From: Oryzomicrobium sp.
GTDB lineage: Bacteria > Pseudomonadota > Gammaproteobacteria > Burkholderiales > Rhodocyclaceae
Length of the DNA stretch: 64,000 bases
Direction of reading: 5' to 3'
Assembly: GCF_021287045.1 (NCBI RefSeq)
Contig: NZ_JAJTBG010000008.1
Coordinates: 62,001 to 126,000 of the forward strand
Shown piece by piece: positions 1-8,242 of the stretch. Under the pieces are notes generated by a model. That model worked only from the letters and a program-made list of their open reading frames with translations. It made no database searches and had not been told where the DNA came from. The translations under genes and the position numbers were made by a program. Within the stretch, counting starts at the first letter, position 1. Every line of letters begins with the position of its first letter.

Positions 1-743
1 AACTGCGCCCCATCGACCAGCAACTCAAGGCCCACCGCGAAGAGCGCCTGATCGAGCAGCAGCTCGCCAACCGGGAGCTGATCCGCAACCTGGCCCACGA
101 GATCAAGAACCCCCTGGGCGGCATCCGCGGTGCCGCCCAGTTGCTCGAACGGGAGCTGGTGGACCTCCCCAACGCTCCGGCCCTCAAGGAATACACCCAG
201 GTCATCATCAAGGAGGCGGACCGCCTCCAGGACCTGATGCAGCGCCTGCTCTCGCCCCACCGGCCGATGCAGCCCGGCCCCACCAACATCCACGAAATCC
301 TGGAAAGGGTGCGCAGCCTGCTGCTGGCCGAATACCCGGGGGGGCTCACCGTGCGGCGCGACTACGACACCAGCCTGCCCGAGCTGGTGGCCGACCGGGA
401 ACAGCTTATCCAGGCCCACCTCAACATCGCCCGCAACGCCGCCCAGGCCATGGACGGCCAGGGCGAGATCGTGCTGCGCACCAGGGCGGTGCGCCAGGTG
501 ACCCTGGCCAAGAAGCGCTACCGTCTGGCCATCGAGGTGCAGATCGAGGACAACGGCCCGGGCATCCCGGACGCCATCCGCGAAAAGATGTTCTACCCCC
601 TGGTCTCGGGCCGGGAGGGCGGATCGGGGCTGGGGCTGACCCTGGCCCAGAGTTTCATCCAGCAACATCAGGGCACCATCGAGTGCGACAGCCGGCCGGG
701 GCGGACCTGCTTCACCCTGTGCCTGCCGGTGGAAGAGGCCTGA
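1..743 (+). CDS. glnL: Nitrogen regulation sensor histidine kinase NtrB, 3' part (5' end outside window)
   Basis: Cytoplasmic histidine kinase that phosphorylates or dephosphorylates NtrC according to nitrogen status signalled by PII. Reading phase starts at base 3, and the frame is open to the left edge, so the N-terminal PAS part is missing. Visible are the H-box (NLAHEIKNPLGGIRGAAQLL, the phosphorylated His in AHEIKNP), the N-box (NIARNAAQAMDG), the G1 box (IEDNGPGIP) and the G2 region (GGSGLGLTLAQSFIQQHQG). The PLVSGREGGSG stretch is typical of NtrB rather than of other kinases. The gene lies 75 bases before ntrC, with a sigma-54 promoter in the gap. Confidence 0.95.
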   Translation, partial: LRPIDQQLKAHREERLIEQQLANRELIRNLAHEIKNPLGGIRGAAQLLERELVDLPNAPALKEYTQVIIKEADRLQDLMQRLLSPHRPMQPGPTNIHEILERVRSLLLAEYPGGLTVRRDYDTSLPELVADREQLIQAHLNIARNAAQAMDGQGEIVLRTRAVRQVTLAKKRYRLAIEVQIEDNGPGIPDAIREKMFYPLVSGREGGSGLGLTLAQSFIQQHQGTIECDSRPGRTCFTLCLPVEEA

Positions 744-762
744 CCGAAGCCGGCCCGGGGCC

Positions 763-778
763 TGGCAAGCTCCTTGCA
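763..778 (+). promoter_or_regulatory. Predicted sigma-54 (RpoN) promoter of ntrC
   Basis: TGGCAAGCTCCTTGCA matches the -24/-12 consensus (TGGCAC-N5-TTGCA): the GG at 764-765 and the GC at 776-777 are separated by exactly 10 bases. The expected start of transcription is about 789, leaving a leader of about 30 bases that includes the ribosome site CAGGGAAG before the ATG at 819. This would let ntrC be transcribed separately from ntrB and autoactivated. Confidence 0.7.
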
Positions 779-818
779 TCATCGTTGGGCAACGCCAACA
801 CAACTCAGGGAAGACTTC

Positions 819-2249
819 ATGAAACCTGTCTGGATCGTCGATGACGACCGCTCCATCCGCTGGGTGCTGGAAAAGGCCCTGGCCCGGGAATCCATCGCCT
901 TCCGCAGCTTCGCCTCGGCCAACGAGGTGCTGGCCGAGCTGGACCGGGGCTGCGAGCCGCCCCAGGTGCTGCTCTCCGACATCCGCATGCCCGGCGCCTC
1001 GGGCCTGGACCTGCTCACCCGCATCAAGTCGGCCTGGCCCGGCCTGCCGGTGATCATCATGACCGCCTACTCGGACCTGGAGTCGGCGGTGGCGGCCTTC
1101 CAGGGCGGCGCCTTCGAATACCTGCCCAAGCCCTTCGACGTGGATCAGGCCATCGAGCTGATCCGCCGGGCCGTGGACGAGTCGATGCACCAGAATGGTG
1201 CGGCCGAGGAACCCAGCCTCACGCCGGAGATTCTCGGCACCGCCCCATCGATGCAGGAAGTCTTCCGCGCCATCGGCCGCCTGTCCCATTCCCACGCCAC
1301 GGTGCTGATCACCGGCGAGTCCGGCGCCGGCAAGGAACTGGTGGCCCGCGCCCTGCACCGCCACAGCCCCCGGGCCGACAAGCCGTTCATCGCCCTCAAC
1401 ACCGCGGCCATCCCCAAGGACCTGCTCGAATCCGAGCTGTTCGGCCACGAACGCGGCGCCTTCACCGGGGCCACCGCCCAGCGCCGCGGCCGCTTCGAGG
1501 AAGCCGCCGGCGGCACCCTGTTCCTCGACGAAATCGGCGACATGCCCCCGGAGCTGCAAACCCGCCTGCTGCGGGTGCTGTCCGACGGCCACTACTACCG
1601 GGTCGGTGGCCACCAGCCGCTCAAGGCCAACGTGCGGGTCATCGCCGCCACCCACCAGAACCTGGAAACCCGGGTCAAGGAAGGCTTGTTCCGGGAAGAC
1701 CTGTTCCACCGCCTCAACGTCATCCGCGTCCGCCTGCCGGCCCTGCGCGAGCGGCGCGAGGACATTCCCCTGCTGGCCCGCCACTTCCTGGCCAAGAGCG
1801 CCCAGGATCTGGGGGTGGAGGCCAAGCGCCTGTCCGACGGCGCCCTCAAGCACCTGATGGGCCTGGACTTCCCGGGCAACGTGCGCCAGCTGGAAAACCT
1901 CTGCCACTGGCTGACGGTGATGGCCCCGGGCCAGACCGTGGAAGTCACCGATCTACCCCCGGAAATCCGCGAGGCCCAGGCCAGCAACGGCGGCGGCAGC
2001 ACCTACAGCGACTGGGAAACGGCCCTGGCCGCCGAAGTGGACCGGGAGCTGACCCGCCACAGCGGCGAGGTGCACGACCGCCTCACCCGCATCTTCGAGC
2101 GCATCCTGATCAACCGGGCCCTGGCCCACACCGCCGGACGGCGCATCGAGGCGGCCACCGCCCTGGGCATCGGCCGCAACACCATCACCCGCAAGATCCA
2201 GGAGCTGGGTCTGGACGCCCCCCGGGAAAGCGTCGGCGCAAACGAATGA
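819..2249 (+). CDS. glnG: Nitrogen regulation response regulator NtrC
   Basis: Sigma-54-dependent activator of nitrogen assimilation genes, 476 aa. The start ATG at 819 gives the canonical N-terminus MKPVWIVDDD; an upstream in-frame start would add 15 non-conserved residues. The receiver domain has acidic D8-D10, phospho-acceptor D54 (LLSDIRMPG) and K104. The central AAA+ sigma-54 interaction domain has Walker A GESGAGKE, the sigma-54 contact loop GAFTGA and a LFLDEIGDM Walker B. The C-terminal Fis-type helix-turn-helix includes ALGIGRNTITRKIQELGL. It is encoded directly after its cognate kinase. The likely local target is amt near 15.2 kb, which has a sigma-54 promoter. Confidence 0.97.
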   Translation: MKPVWIVDDDRSIRWVLEKALARESIAFRSFASANEVLAELDRGCEPPQVLLSDIRMPGASGLDLLTRIKSAWPGLPVIIMTAYSDLESAVAAFQGGAFEYLPKPFDVDQAIELIRRAVDESMHQNGAAEEPSLTPEILGTAPSMQEVFRAIGRLSHSHATVLITGESGAGKELVARALHRHSPRADKPFIALNTAAIPKDLLESELFGHERGAFTGATAQRRGRFEEAAGGTLFLDEIGDMPPELQTRLLRVLSDGHYYRVGGHQPLKANVRVIAATHQNLETRVKEGLFREDLFHRLNVIRVRLPALRERREDIPLLARHFLAKSAQDLGVEAKRLSDGALKHLMGLDFPGNVRQLENLCHWLTVMAPGQTVEVTDLPPEIREAQASNGGGSTYSDWETALAAEVDRELTRHSGEVHDRLTRIFERILINRALAHTAGRRIEAATALGIGRNTITRKIQELGLDAPRESVGANE

Positions 2250-2338
2250 CCCGCCGCGCCACGGGCGCGGGATGGCGGGGGGCAAATCGGTGATAATTAT
2301 GGATTAACCGTTTTCGCCGCCCGCCGGTCCCCGCCTCC

Positions 2339-4024
2339 GTGAGCCAGCACCTCCCGCCCGTTCAGCCCGACCCGTCGGTTACCGCGCCGACGCCGCCCCC
2401 CCTGGACACTCCGGCCCGCCCAACGCCCCTCATCGACCTCGCCCGCCTCAAGGCCTGTCTCGGCCCGATGGCCGGGCGCTTCGACGTGGACGCCCTGGCC
2501 GAGTGCGATTCCACCAACCTGGAGCTGGCCCGCCGCCCCCAGGCCCCCTCGGGCACCGTGGTGGTGGCCGACGCCCAGACCGCCGGCCGCGGCCGGCGCG
2601 GCCGCACCTGGCTGTCCCGCCCCGGCGCCAGCCTGACCTTTTCCCTGCTGTGGCGCTTCGCCGGCGAAGCCGGCCGCCCCGAGCGCCTCTCCGGTCTGCC
2701 CCTGGCGGTGGGCCTGGCGGTGGCCCGGGCCGTGGAAACCCTGGCGATCCCCGGGGTGTGCCTGAAATGGCCCAACGACCTGCTGCTCGAACTGCCCGGC
2801 GACGGCTCCCTGGCCAAGCTCGGCGGCATCCTGGTGGAAACCAGCCTGGAACGGGGCGGCGCCTCCGCCATCATCGGCATCGGCCTCAACCTGGACGCCC
2901 CGCCCGACCCGGGCCAGCCGGCCGCCTCCCTGGCCATGGCCTGTGCCGCCGCCGCCCTGCCCCCGCCCGACCGCCACACCGTGCTCGCCGCCCTGCTCGG
3001 CGAACTGGCCGGCGTGCTCGACACCTTCGCCCGGGAAGGCTTCGCCGCCCTGCGCCCGCACTGGGAAGCGCGCCATGCCTACCAGCGCCAGCGCGTCTGC
3101 CTGACCGGCGACCACAGCCGCCAGGAAGGCCTCTGCCTCGGCGTTGACGACAGCGGCGCCCTGACCCTGGAAACCGGCGCCGGGCCGGAACGCCACCTGG
3201 TGGGCGACCTGTCCCTGCGCCCGGTGGCCCCTTCCCGCCACGGCCCCCTGCTGATCCTCGACGCCGGCAACAGCCGCCTCAAGTGGGGCCTGCGCGAAAA
3301 CGGCCACTGGCTGGCCTACGGCGCCTGGCCCTGGCGCGAGGCCGGCGACGCCCTGGCCGAGGTGCTGCGCAAGCACCCGGCCATCGCCTCGGCCCTGGGC
3401 TGCAAGGTAGCCGGCGACGCTCAGATCGCCCCCATCCAGGCCCTGCTCGACCGGGCCAACATCCCCCTGCGCTGGCTGTCGCCGAGTGCCCACGCCCACG
3501 GCGTGCGCAACCGCTACCAGCAGCCGGAGCGCCTGGGGGCCGACCGCTGGGCCGCCCTGATCGGCGCCTGGCACCGGGAGCGGCGCGCCTGCCTGGTGGT
3601 CTGCGCCGGCACCGCCACCACGGTGGACGTGCTGGAGGCCGGCCCGGGCGAAGGCGTCTTCGCCGGCGGCATGATCCTGCCCGGCTACGCCCTGATGCGC
3701 CGCGCCCTGGGCCAGGGCACCGCCCAGCTGCCCGGCGAGGGCGGCCACTACACGCCCCTGCCGCGCCTCACCGAGGACGCCATCGCCACCGGCTGCCTGG
3801 CGGCCCAGGCCGGGGCCATCGAGCGCATGGCCCGCCAGCTGCCCCCGGGCAGCCCGGTGCTGCTGGCCGGCGGCGACGCCGACCGGCTGGCGCCCCTGCT
3901 CGACCACCTGCCGGCGGTGCTCGCCCACGGCCTGGTGCTGGACGGCCTGGCCCACGTGGCCGAAGCCACCCACACCGCCGCCAGCCCGCCCGGCCACGCC
4001 GCCCCCCCGGCTCGACCCGCGTAA
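2339..4024 (+). CDS. Bifunctional biotin protein ligase / type III pantothenate kinase (BirA-CoaX fusion)
   Basis: A single 561-aa protein. Residues about 35-270 are a biotin-[acetyl-CoA carboxylase] ligase: the biotin/ATP loop appears as AGRGRRGRTWLSRPGASLTF, followed by LKWPNDLL and KLGGILVE. Residues about 300-550 are a type III pantothenate kinase with LDAGNSRLKWG (phosphate loop), LGADRWAALIGAWH and CAGTATTVD. BirA biotinylates AccB; CoaX makes phosphopantothenate for CoA synthesis. No N-terminal winged helix is present, so the ligase half should not act as the biotin repressor. The GTG start at 2339 precedes a Pro-rich non-conserved leader. The coaE gene lies three genes downstream, placing two CoA pathway steps in one gene cluster. 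Confidence 0.92.
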   Translation: MSQHLPPVQPDPSVTAPTPPPLDTPARPTPLIDLARLKACLGPMAGRFDVDALAECDSTNLELARRPQAPSGTVVVADAQTAGRGRRGRTWLSRPGASLTFSLLWRFAGEAGRPERLSGLPLAVGLAVARAVETLAIPGVCLKWPNDLLLELPGDGSLAKLGGILVETSLERGGASAIIGIGLNLDAPPDPGQPAASLAMACAAAALPPPDRHTVLAALLGELAGVLDTFAREGFAALRPHWEARHAYQRQRVCLTGDHSRQEGLCLGVDDSGALTLETGAGPERHLVGDLSLRPVAPSRHGPLLILDAGNSRLKWGLRENGHWLAYGAWPWREAGDALAEVLRKHPAIASALGCKVAGDAQIAPIQALLDRANIPLRWLSPSAHAHGVRNRYQQPERLGADRWAALIGAWHRERRACLVVCAGTATTVDVLEAGPGEGVFAGGMILPGYALMRRALGQGTAQLPGEGGHYTPLPRLTEDAIATGCLAAQAGAIERMARQLPPGSPVLLAGGDADRLAPLLDHLPAVLAHGLVLDGLAHVAEATHTAASPPGHAAPPARPA

Positions 4025-4093
4025 GCCCTTGCGCTACCGTATCGGCCGCAACGCATCCGCATCACGACACCAACAACACAGGGAGACCCTTCG

Positions 4094-5467
4094 ATGAGCA
4101 GCCTCGATCCGAGCCGCATCTACCTCGACCCGGCGGAAATGCCGACCCACTGGTACAACGTCGCCGCCGACCTGCCCACGCCCCCGGCCCCGCCCCTGGG
4201 CCCGGACGGCGAGGTGGTCAAGCCCGAGCAGATGCAGGCCATCTTCCCCGATGCCATCATCGAGCAGGAGATGAGCGCCGAGCGCTGGATCGAGATTCCC
4301 GAGGAAGTCCGCGACATCTACCGCCTGTGGCGGCCCGCCCCCCTGGTGCGCGCCCACCGCCTGGAAGCGGCCCTGGGCACCCCGGCCAAGATCTTCTACA
4401 AGTACGAGGGCGTCTCCCCGGCCGGCTCCCACAAGCCTAACTCCGCCGTGCCCCAGGCCTTCTACAACAAGCAAGCCGGCATCAAGCGCCTGACCACCGA
4501 GACCGGCGCCGGCCAGTGGGGCTCGTCCATCGCCTTCGCCGGCCAGATGTTCGGCCTGGAAGTGCGGGTGTACATGGTCAAGGTCAGCTACGGGCAGAAG
4601 CCCTACCGGCGCCTGATGATGCAGACCTGGGGCGCCGAGGTGTTCGCCAGCCCTTCCGAGCTGACCCAGACCGGCCGCGACGCGCTGGCCAAGGACCCGG
4701 ACAACCAGGGCTCCCTGGGCCTGGCCATCTCCGAGGCGGTGGAAGAGGCCGCCGGCCGCGCCGACACCAACTACACCCTGGGCTCGGTGCTCAACCACGT
4801 ACTGCTGCACCAGACCATCATCGGCCTGGAAGCCAAGAAGCAGTTCGACAAGCTCGGCCTCTACCCGGATGTGATCGTCGGCCCCTGCGGCGGCGGCTCC
4901 TCCTTCGGCGGCATCGCCTTCCCCTTCCTGGCCGACAAGGCCGCCGGCGAGAAGCGCGCGGCCAACCTGCGCTGCGTGGCGGTGGAACCCACCTCCTGCC
5001 CGACCCTGACCCAGGGCGCCTACGCCTACGACTTCGGCGACGCCTCCGGCTTCACCCCGCTGATGAAGATGTACACCCTGGGCCACGACTTCATGCCCCC
5101 GGGCATCCACGCCGGCGGCCTGCGCTACCACGGCGCCTCGCCCCTGGTGTCCCAGCTCACCGAGGCCGGCCTGGTGGAGGCCCTGGCGGTGCCCCAGTTG
5201 GCCACCTTCGACGCCGGCGTGCAGTTCGCCCGCAGCGAGGGCATCATCCCCGCCCCGGAATCCTGCCACGCCATCCGCGCCGCCATCGACGAGGCCCTGG
5301 CGGCCAAGGCCAGCGGCGAGGAAAAGGTGATCCTGTTCAACCTCACCGGCCACGGCCACTTCGACATGACCTCCTACGACCGCTACTTCAGCGGCAAGCT
5401 GGAGGACTATGCCTACCCGGCCGACGCCATCCGCGCCTCCCTGGAACACCTGCCCAAGGTCGGCTGA
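4094..5467 (+). CDS. TrpB2-type tryptophan synthase beta subunit (PLP-dependent)
   Basis: 457-aa fold-type II PLP enzyme of the TrpB2 (COG1350) branch, which condenses indole with serine. The PLP lysine lies in AGSHKPNSA, the substrate loop in [12 protein letters not shown], and the phosphate-binding glycine loop in [11 protein letters not shown]. The long N-terminus ([19 protein letters not shown]) and the length above 440 aa separate TrpB2 from the usual TrpB1 of about 400 aa. No trpA neighbour is present, consistent with TrpB2 acting without an alpha subunit, for example in indole salvage. It is placed between birA-coaX and the SPOR gene, which suggests insertion into an older pair. Start ATG 4094 follows GGGAGAC. 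Confidence 0.9.
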   Translation: MSSLDPSRIYLDPAEMPTHWYNVAADLPTPPAPPLGPDGEVVKPEQMQAIFPDAIIEQEMSAERWIEIPEEVRDIYRLWRPAPLVRAHRLEAALGTPAKIFYKYEGVSPAGSHKPNSAVPQAFYNKQAGIKRLTTETGAGQWGSSIAFAGQMFGLEVRVYMVKVSYGQKPYRRLMMQTWGAEVFASPSELTQTGRDALAKDPDNQGSLGLAISEAVEEAAGRADTNYTLGSVLNHVLLHQTIIGLEAKKQFDKLGLYPDVIVGPCGGGSSFGGIAFPFLADKAAGEKRAANLRCVAVEPTSCPTLTQGAYAYDFGDASGFTPLMKMYTLGHDFMPPGIHAGGLRYHGASPLVSQLTEAGLVEALAVPQLATFDAGVQFARSEGIIPAPESCHAIRAAIDEALAAKASGEEKVILFNLTGHGHFDMTSYDRYFSGKLEDYAYPADAIRASLEHLPKVG

Positions 5468-5482
5468 TCCCCCGTTGCCAAG

Positions 5483-6325
5483 GTGCCCACCGTGCCCATC
5501 GTCGTCTTCCTGCTGATCCTCGCCAACTTGCTGTTCCTGGCCTTCGCCCAGGGCTTCTTCGCCGGCGGCTCTTCCGACACCCAGGCCCCGCGCCCGGTGG
5601 CCGCGGACAAGCTGCGCATCGTCGCCCGGGGCGATACCCCGCCCCCGGCGGCGGCCCCGGCCAAGGACGCTCCGGCCGACAAGGCGGACGAAGGGGGCGC
5701 CCCCCCGGCGGGCGAGGCCAAGGCCGATGGCGGCGACGGCACCAAGGCGCCGGCCGCGGCGGCGGAGCCCGCCCCGGCCAAACCGGCCAAGGCCGATCCG
5801 CCCGCCAAAGCGGACCCCAAGACCGCCCCCAAGCCCGACGCCAAAGCCGATCCCCGGGCGGCGGCCAAGCCCGACATCTGCCTGGCCTGGTCCGGCCTGA
5901 GCGGCGCCGAGGCGGACAAGCTGACCGCCCTCTTCAAGGACCGGCACCTCAAGCTCGCCCGGCGCAGCCAGCCGGCCGAGGTCAGCCAATGGTGGGTGTT
6001 CATCCCGCCCCTGCCGACCAAGGCCGACGTGGACCGCAAGGCCGGCGAGCTGAAGCAGATGGGCGTCACCGACTTTTTCGTCGTACAGGAAAGCGGCGCC
6101 AACCACTTCGCCATCTCCCTGGGGGTGTTCTCCTCGGAGGGCGGCGCCCGGGATCGCCTGGACGCCCTCAAGGGCCAGGGAGTGCGCAGCGCCAAGGTCG
6201 GCCCGCGCTCGGGCAAGGGCGAAGTCGTCACCCTCCAGGCCCGGGGCGACCAGGATGCGGTGGGGGCGGCCAAGTCCAGCGCCGCCAAGGCCCTGCCCAA
6301 TGCCCAGACAGCCAGCTGCGGCTGA
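5483..6325 (+). CDS. SPOR-domain membrane protein
   Basis: 280 aa. Residues about 3-24 form one transmembrane segment (VFLLILANLLFLAFAQGFF). A long low-complexity linker rich in Ala, Pro, Lys and Asp (about 40-130) follows. The C-terminal part (about 130-265) has the W-G-L-S-G and QWWVFIPPLPTKADVDRKAG pattern of SPOR peptidoglycan-binding domains, with FAISLGVFSSEGGARDRLDAL. SPOR domains bind denuded glycan at division septa, so a cell-division or envelope role is likely. The GTG start at 5483 is weakly supported; GTG 5492 is an alternative. The stop is 4 bases before coaE, so the two are probably cotranscribed. Confidence 0.8.
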   Translation: MPTVPIVVFLLILANLLFLAFAQGFFAGGSSDTQAPRPVAADKLRIVARGDTPPPAAAPAKDAPADKADEGGAPPAGEAKADGGDGTKAPAAAAEPAPAKPAKADPPAKADPKTAPKPDAKADPRAAAKPDICLAWSGLSGAEADKLTALFKDRHLKLARRSQPAEVSQWWVFIPPLPTKADVDRKAGELKQMGVTDFFVVQESGANHFAISLGVFSSEGGARDRLDALKGQGVRSAKVGPRSGKGEVVTLQARGDQDAVGAAKSSAAKALPNAQTASCG

Positions 6326-6329
6326 GGCC

Positions 6330-6989
6330 ATGGCCAGCGCGCCCTCCCCCTTCGTCGTCGGCCTCACCGGCGGCATCGGCAGCGGCAAGAGCGCCGTGGC
6401 CGAGCGCTTCGCCGCCAGGGGCGCAGCGGTGGTGGATACCGACGCCATCGCCCACGCCCTGACCGGCCCCGGCGGCGCGGCCATGGCCGCCATCGGCGCT
6501 GCCTTCGGCTCTGGGGTGGTGCGCGCCGACGGCGCCCTGGACCGGCCGGCGATGCGCCGCCTGGCTTTCGCCGACCCGGCCGCCCGGCAGCGCCTCGAAG
6601 CCATCCTTCACCCCCTCATCCGGGCCGAGAGCGACCGTCAGGCCAAGACCACTGCGGACCATCCCTACGTGCTGCTGGTGGTGCCCCTGCTGGTGGAATC
6701 GGGCACCTACCGGGAACGCTGCCAGCGCATCCTGGTGGTGGATTGCCCGGAAGCGGTCCAGATCGCCCGGGTCATGGCGCGCAACGGCCTGGCCGAGGCC
6801 GAGGTCCGCGCCATCCTGGCCGCCCAGGCCAGCCGGGCCGAGCGGCTGGCCGCCGCCGACGACGTGATCGTCAACGACGGCGCCCTGGAGGCCCTCGAAC
6901 CCCGGATCGACGCCCTGGACCGGGACTACCGCCGCCTGGCCGCGGCTCTGGCCGGCGACAACCGGGGCCGACTTCATGGAACGTGTTGA
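6330..6989 (+). CDS. coaE: Dephospho-CoA kinase
   Basis: Catalyses the last step of CoA biosynthesis, ATP-dependent phosphorylation of dephospho-CoA. The 219-aa protein has the P-loop GLTGGIGSGKSAVAERF at its start, then VVDTDAIAHALTGPGG (the catalytic Asp in DTD), HPLIRAE in the CoA domain and the lid sequence VVDCPEAVQIARVMARNGL. The ATG at 6330 gives the family N-terminus. An upstream start would add residues that overlap the SPOR gene. Length agrees with the family (about 200 aa). Confidence 0.96.
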   Translation: MASAPSPFVVGLTGGIGSGKSAVAERFAARGAAVVDTDAIAHALTGPGGAAMAAIGAAFGSGVVRADGALDRPAMRRLAFADPAARQRLEAILHPLIRAESDRQAKTTADHPYVLLVVPLLVESGTYRERCQRILVVDCPEAVQIARVMARNGLAEAEVRAILAAQASRAERLAAADDVIVNDGALEALEPRIDALDRDYRRLAAALAGDNRGRLHGTC

Positions 6990-7130
6990 GATTTCCCCGC
7001 AACTGGGCCAGAATTCAGGGACTTTTTCCCTGGATGCCGCATCGGCGCTGATTTTCCGCCGGGCCGCGCCCTCCGTTCCGAACCCTTCGGCATAGTCCAG
7101 CGCCATCTCATTCCAGGCTCCCTTCCGGTC

Positions 7131-7886
7131 GTGATCACCTACGAATACCCCTTCAACGAGCGGATCCGCACCCTGCTGCGCCTGGAAGACCTGTTCGAGA
7201 AGACGAGCCACTTCATCGCCCACCAGGGCCACCAGGAGCACCACGTCGCCCTAGTCACCCTGTTCGACATCCTGGAAACCGCGTCCCGGGCCGATCTCAA
7301 GCTCGACCTGATCCAGGAACTGGAACGGCAACGCCAGACCCTGCTGGCCTTCCGCAACAACCCGGAAATCTCCGAAGAGGCCCTGTCCGGCGCCCTCTAC
7401 GAAATCGAGCAGGCCTCCGCCGCCCTGCTCGCCATGACCGGCCGCATCGGCCAGCACCTGCGCGACAACGAATGGCTGATGGGCATCAAGAGCCGCGCCG
7501 CCATCCCCGGCGGAGTATGCGAGTTCGACGTGCCCTCCTACCACTTCTGGCTGCACCACCCGGCGGAAACCCGCCGCGCCGCCCTGGAAGGCTGGACCCG
7601 CCCCTTCCTGCCCCTGCGCGACGCCCTCACCATCGTGCTGCGCCTGCTGCGCGCCTCGGGCCGGCCCGACCACTTCGTCGCCAAGTCCGGCGCCTTCCAG
7701 CTCATGCTCGGCGGCAGCTCGGCCCAGATGGTGCGCCTGCGCCTCGCCCACGAGATGGCGGTGATCCCCGAGATCAGCGCCAACAAGTACGCCCTCAATG
7801 TCCGCTTCGCCTGCCCGGACGGCAGCCTGCGCCCGCGCCACACCGATCAGGACGTGGATTTCGAGATGACCTTCTGCAACCTCTGA
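7131..7886 (+). CDS. zapD: Cell division protein ZapD (FtsZ-binding)
   Basis: 251 aa, matching the ZapD/YacF (DUF1342) family: N-terminal ITYEYPFNERIRTLLRLEDL, the central FDVPSYHFWLH and a C-terminal beta domain. ZapD cross-links FtsZ filaments at the division ring in the cytoplasm. The GTG start at 7131 puts the conserved N-terminus at residue 2. Order coaE-zapD is conserved in many proteobacteria, normally with yacG next; here a chemoreceptor gene intervenes. A terminator hairpin follows at 7911. Confidence 0.95.
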   Translation: MITYEYPFNERIRTLLRLEDLFEKTSHFIAHQGHQEHHVALVTLFDILETASRADLKLDLIQELERQRQTLLAFRNNPEISEEALSGALYEIEQASAALLAMTGRIGQHLRDNEWLMGIKSRAAIPGGVCEFDVPSYHFWLHHPAETRRAALEGWTRPFLPLRDALTIVLRLLRASGRPDHFVAKSGAFQLMLGGSSAQMVRLRLAHEMAVIPEISANKYALNVRFACPDGSLRPRHTDQDVDFEMTFCNL

Positions 7887-7910
7887 GCGTCTCATCCCGC
7901 CGATCGCCCC

Positions 7911-7940
7911 AAGCCCCGCCCCACGCGGGGCTTTTCGTTT
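7911..7940 (+). terminator. Rho-independent terminator after zapD
   Basis: Perfect 9-bp inverted repeat AAGCCCCGC (7911-7919) and GCGGGGCTT (7925-7933), then a T-rich tail TTTTCGTTT. It lies 24 bases after the zapD stop. Confidence 0.85.
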
Positions 7941-8242
7941 ATACGGCCCCGGGCCGCCTGCCGTCAGCCTCCCGCCGGTGGTGCCGCGCCCCCATCCGGC
8001 ACGCATAGGCCAGCGGCACGACGGCGCCGCTTGCGGGGTATTTCTCCACCACCACCGGCTTATCCCTTTTCTTCATACGGTTAAATTCTTTCGGAATATC
8101 AGGGATTTCCACTAGCCGCTACCTCTGGAAAAAAGGTGGAAAGGCTTTTACCATCGGCCATTCGCAGGCAGGGCGCCCGTACCCCGGGCGCACGAAAATC
8201 ACCAAGCATCTGCCCGCCCACCCCCCTTAGGAGGACAGTCCC
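7941..8242. other. Intergenic region before chemoreceptor gene
   Basis: About 300 bases between the zapD terminator and the chemoreceptor start. No ORF with protein-like composition was seen. The middle (about 8080-8150) is more AT-rich than its surroundings and probably holds the promoter, but no convincing sigma-70 or sigma-28 box was found. A strong ribosome site (AGGAGGA, 8229-8235) precedes the ATG at 8243. Confidence 0.4.

Noticed and set aside
2297..6604. Very long minus-strand frames (566 and 856 codons) opposite birA-coaX, trpB2 and coaE
   Set aside because: They consist of Gly/Ala/Gln/Val-rich low-complexity sequence and are mirror frames of high-GC genes with clear motifs on the plus strand.
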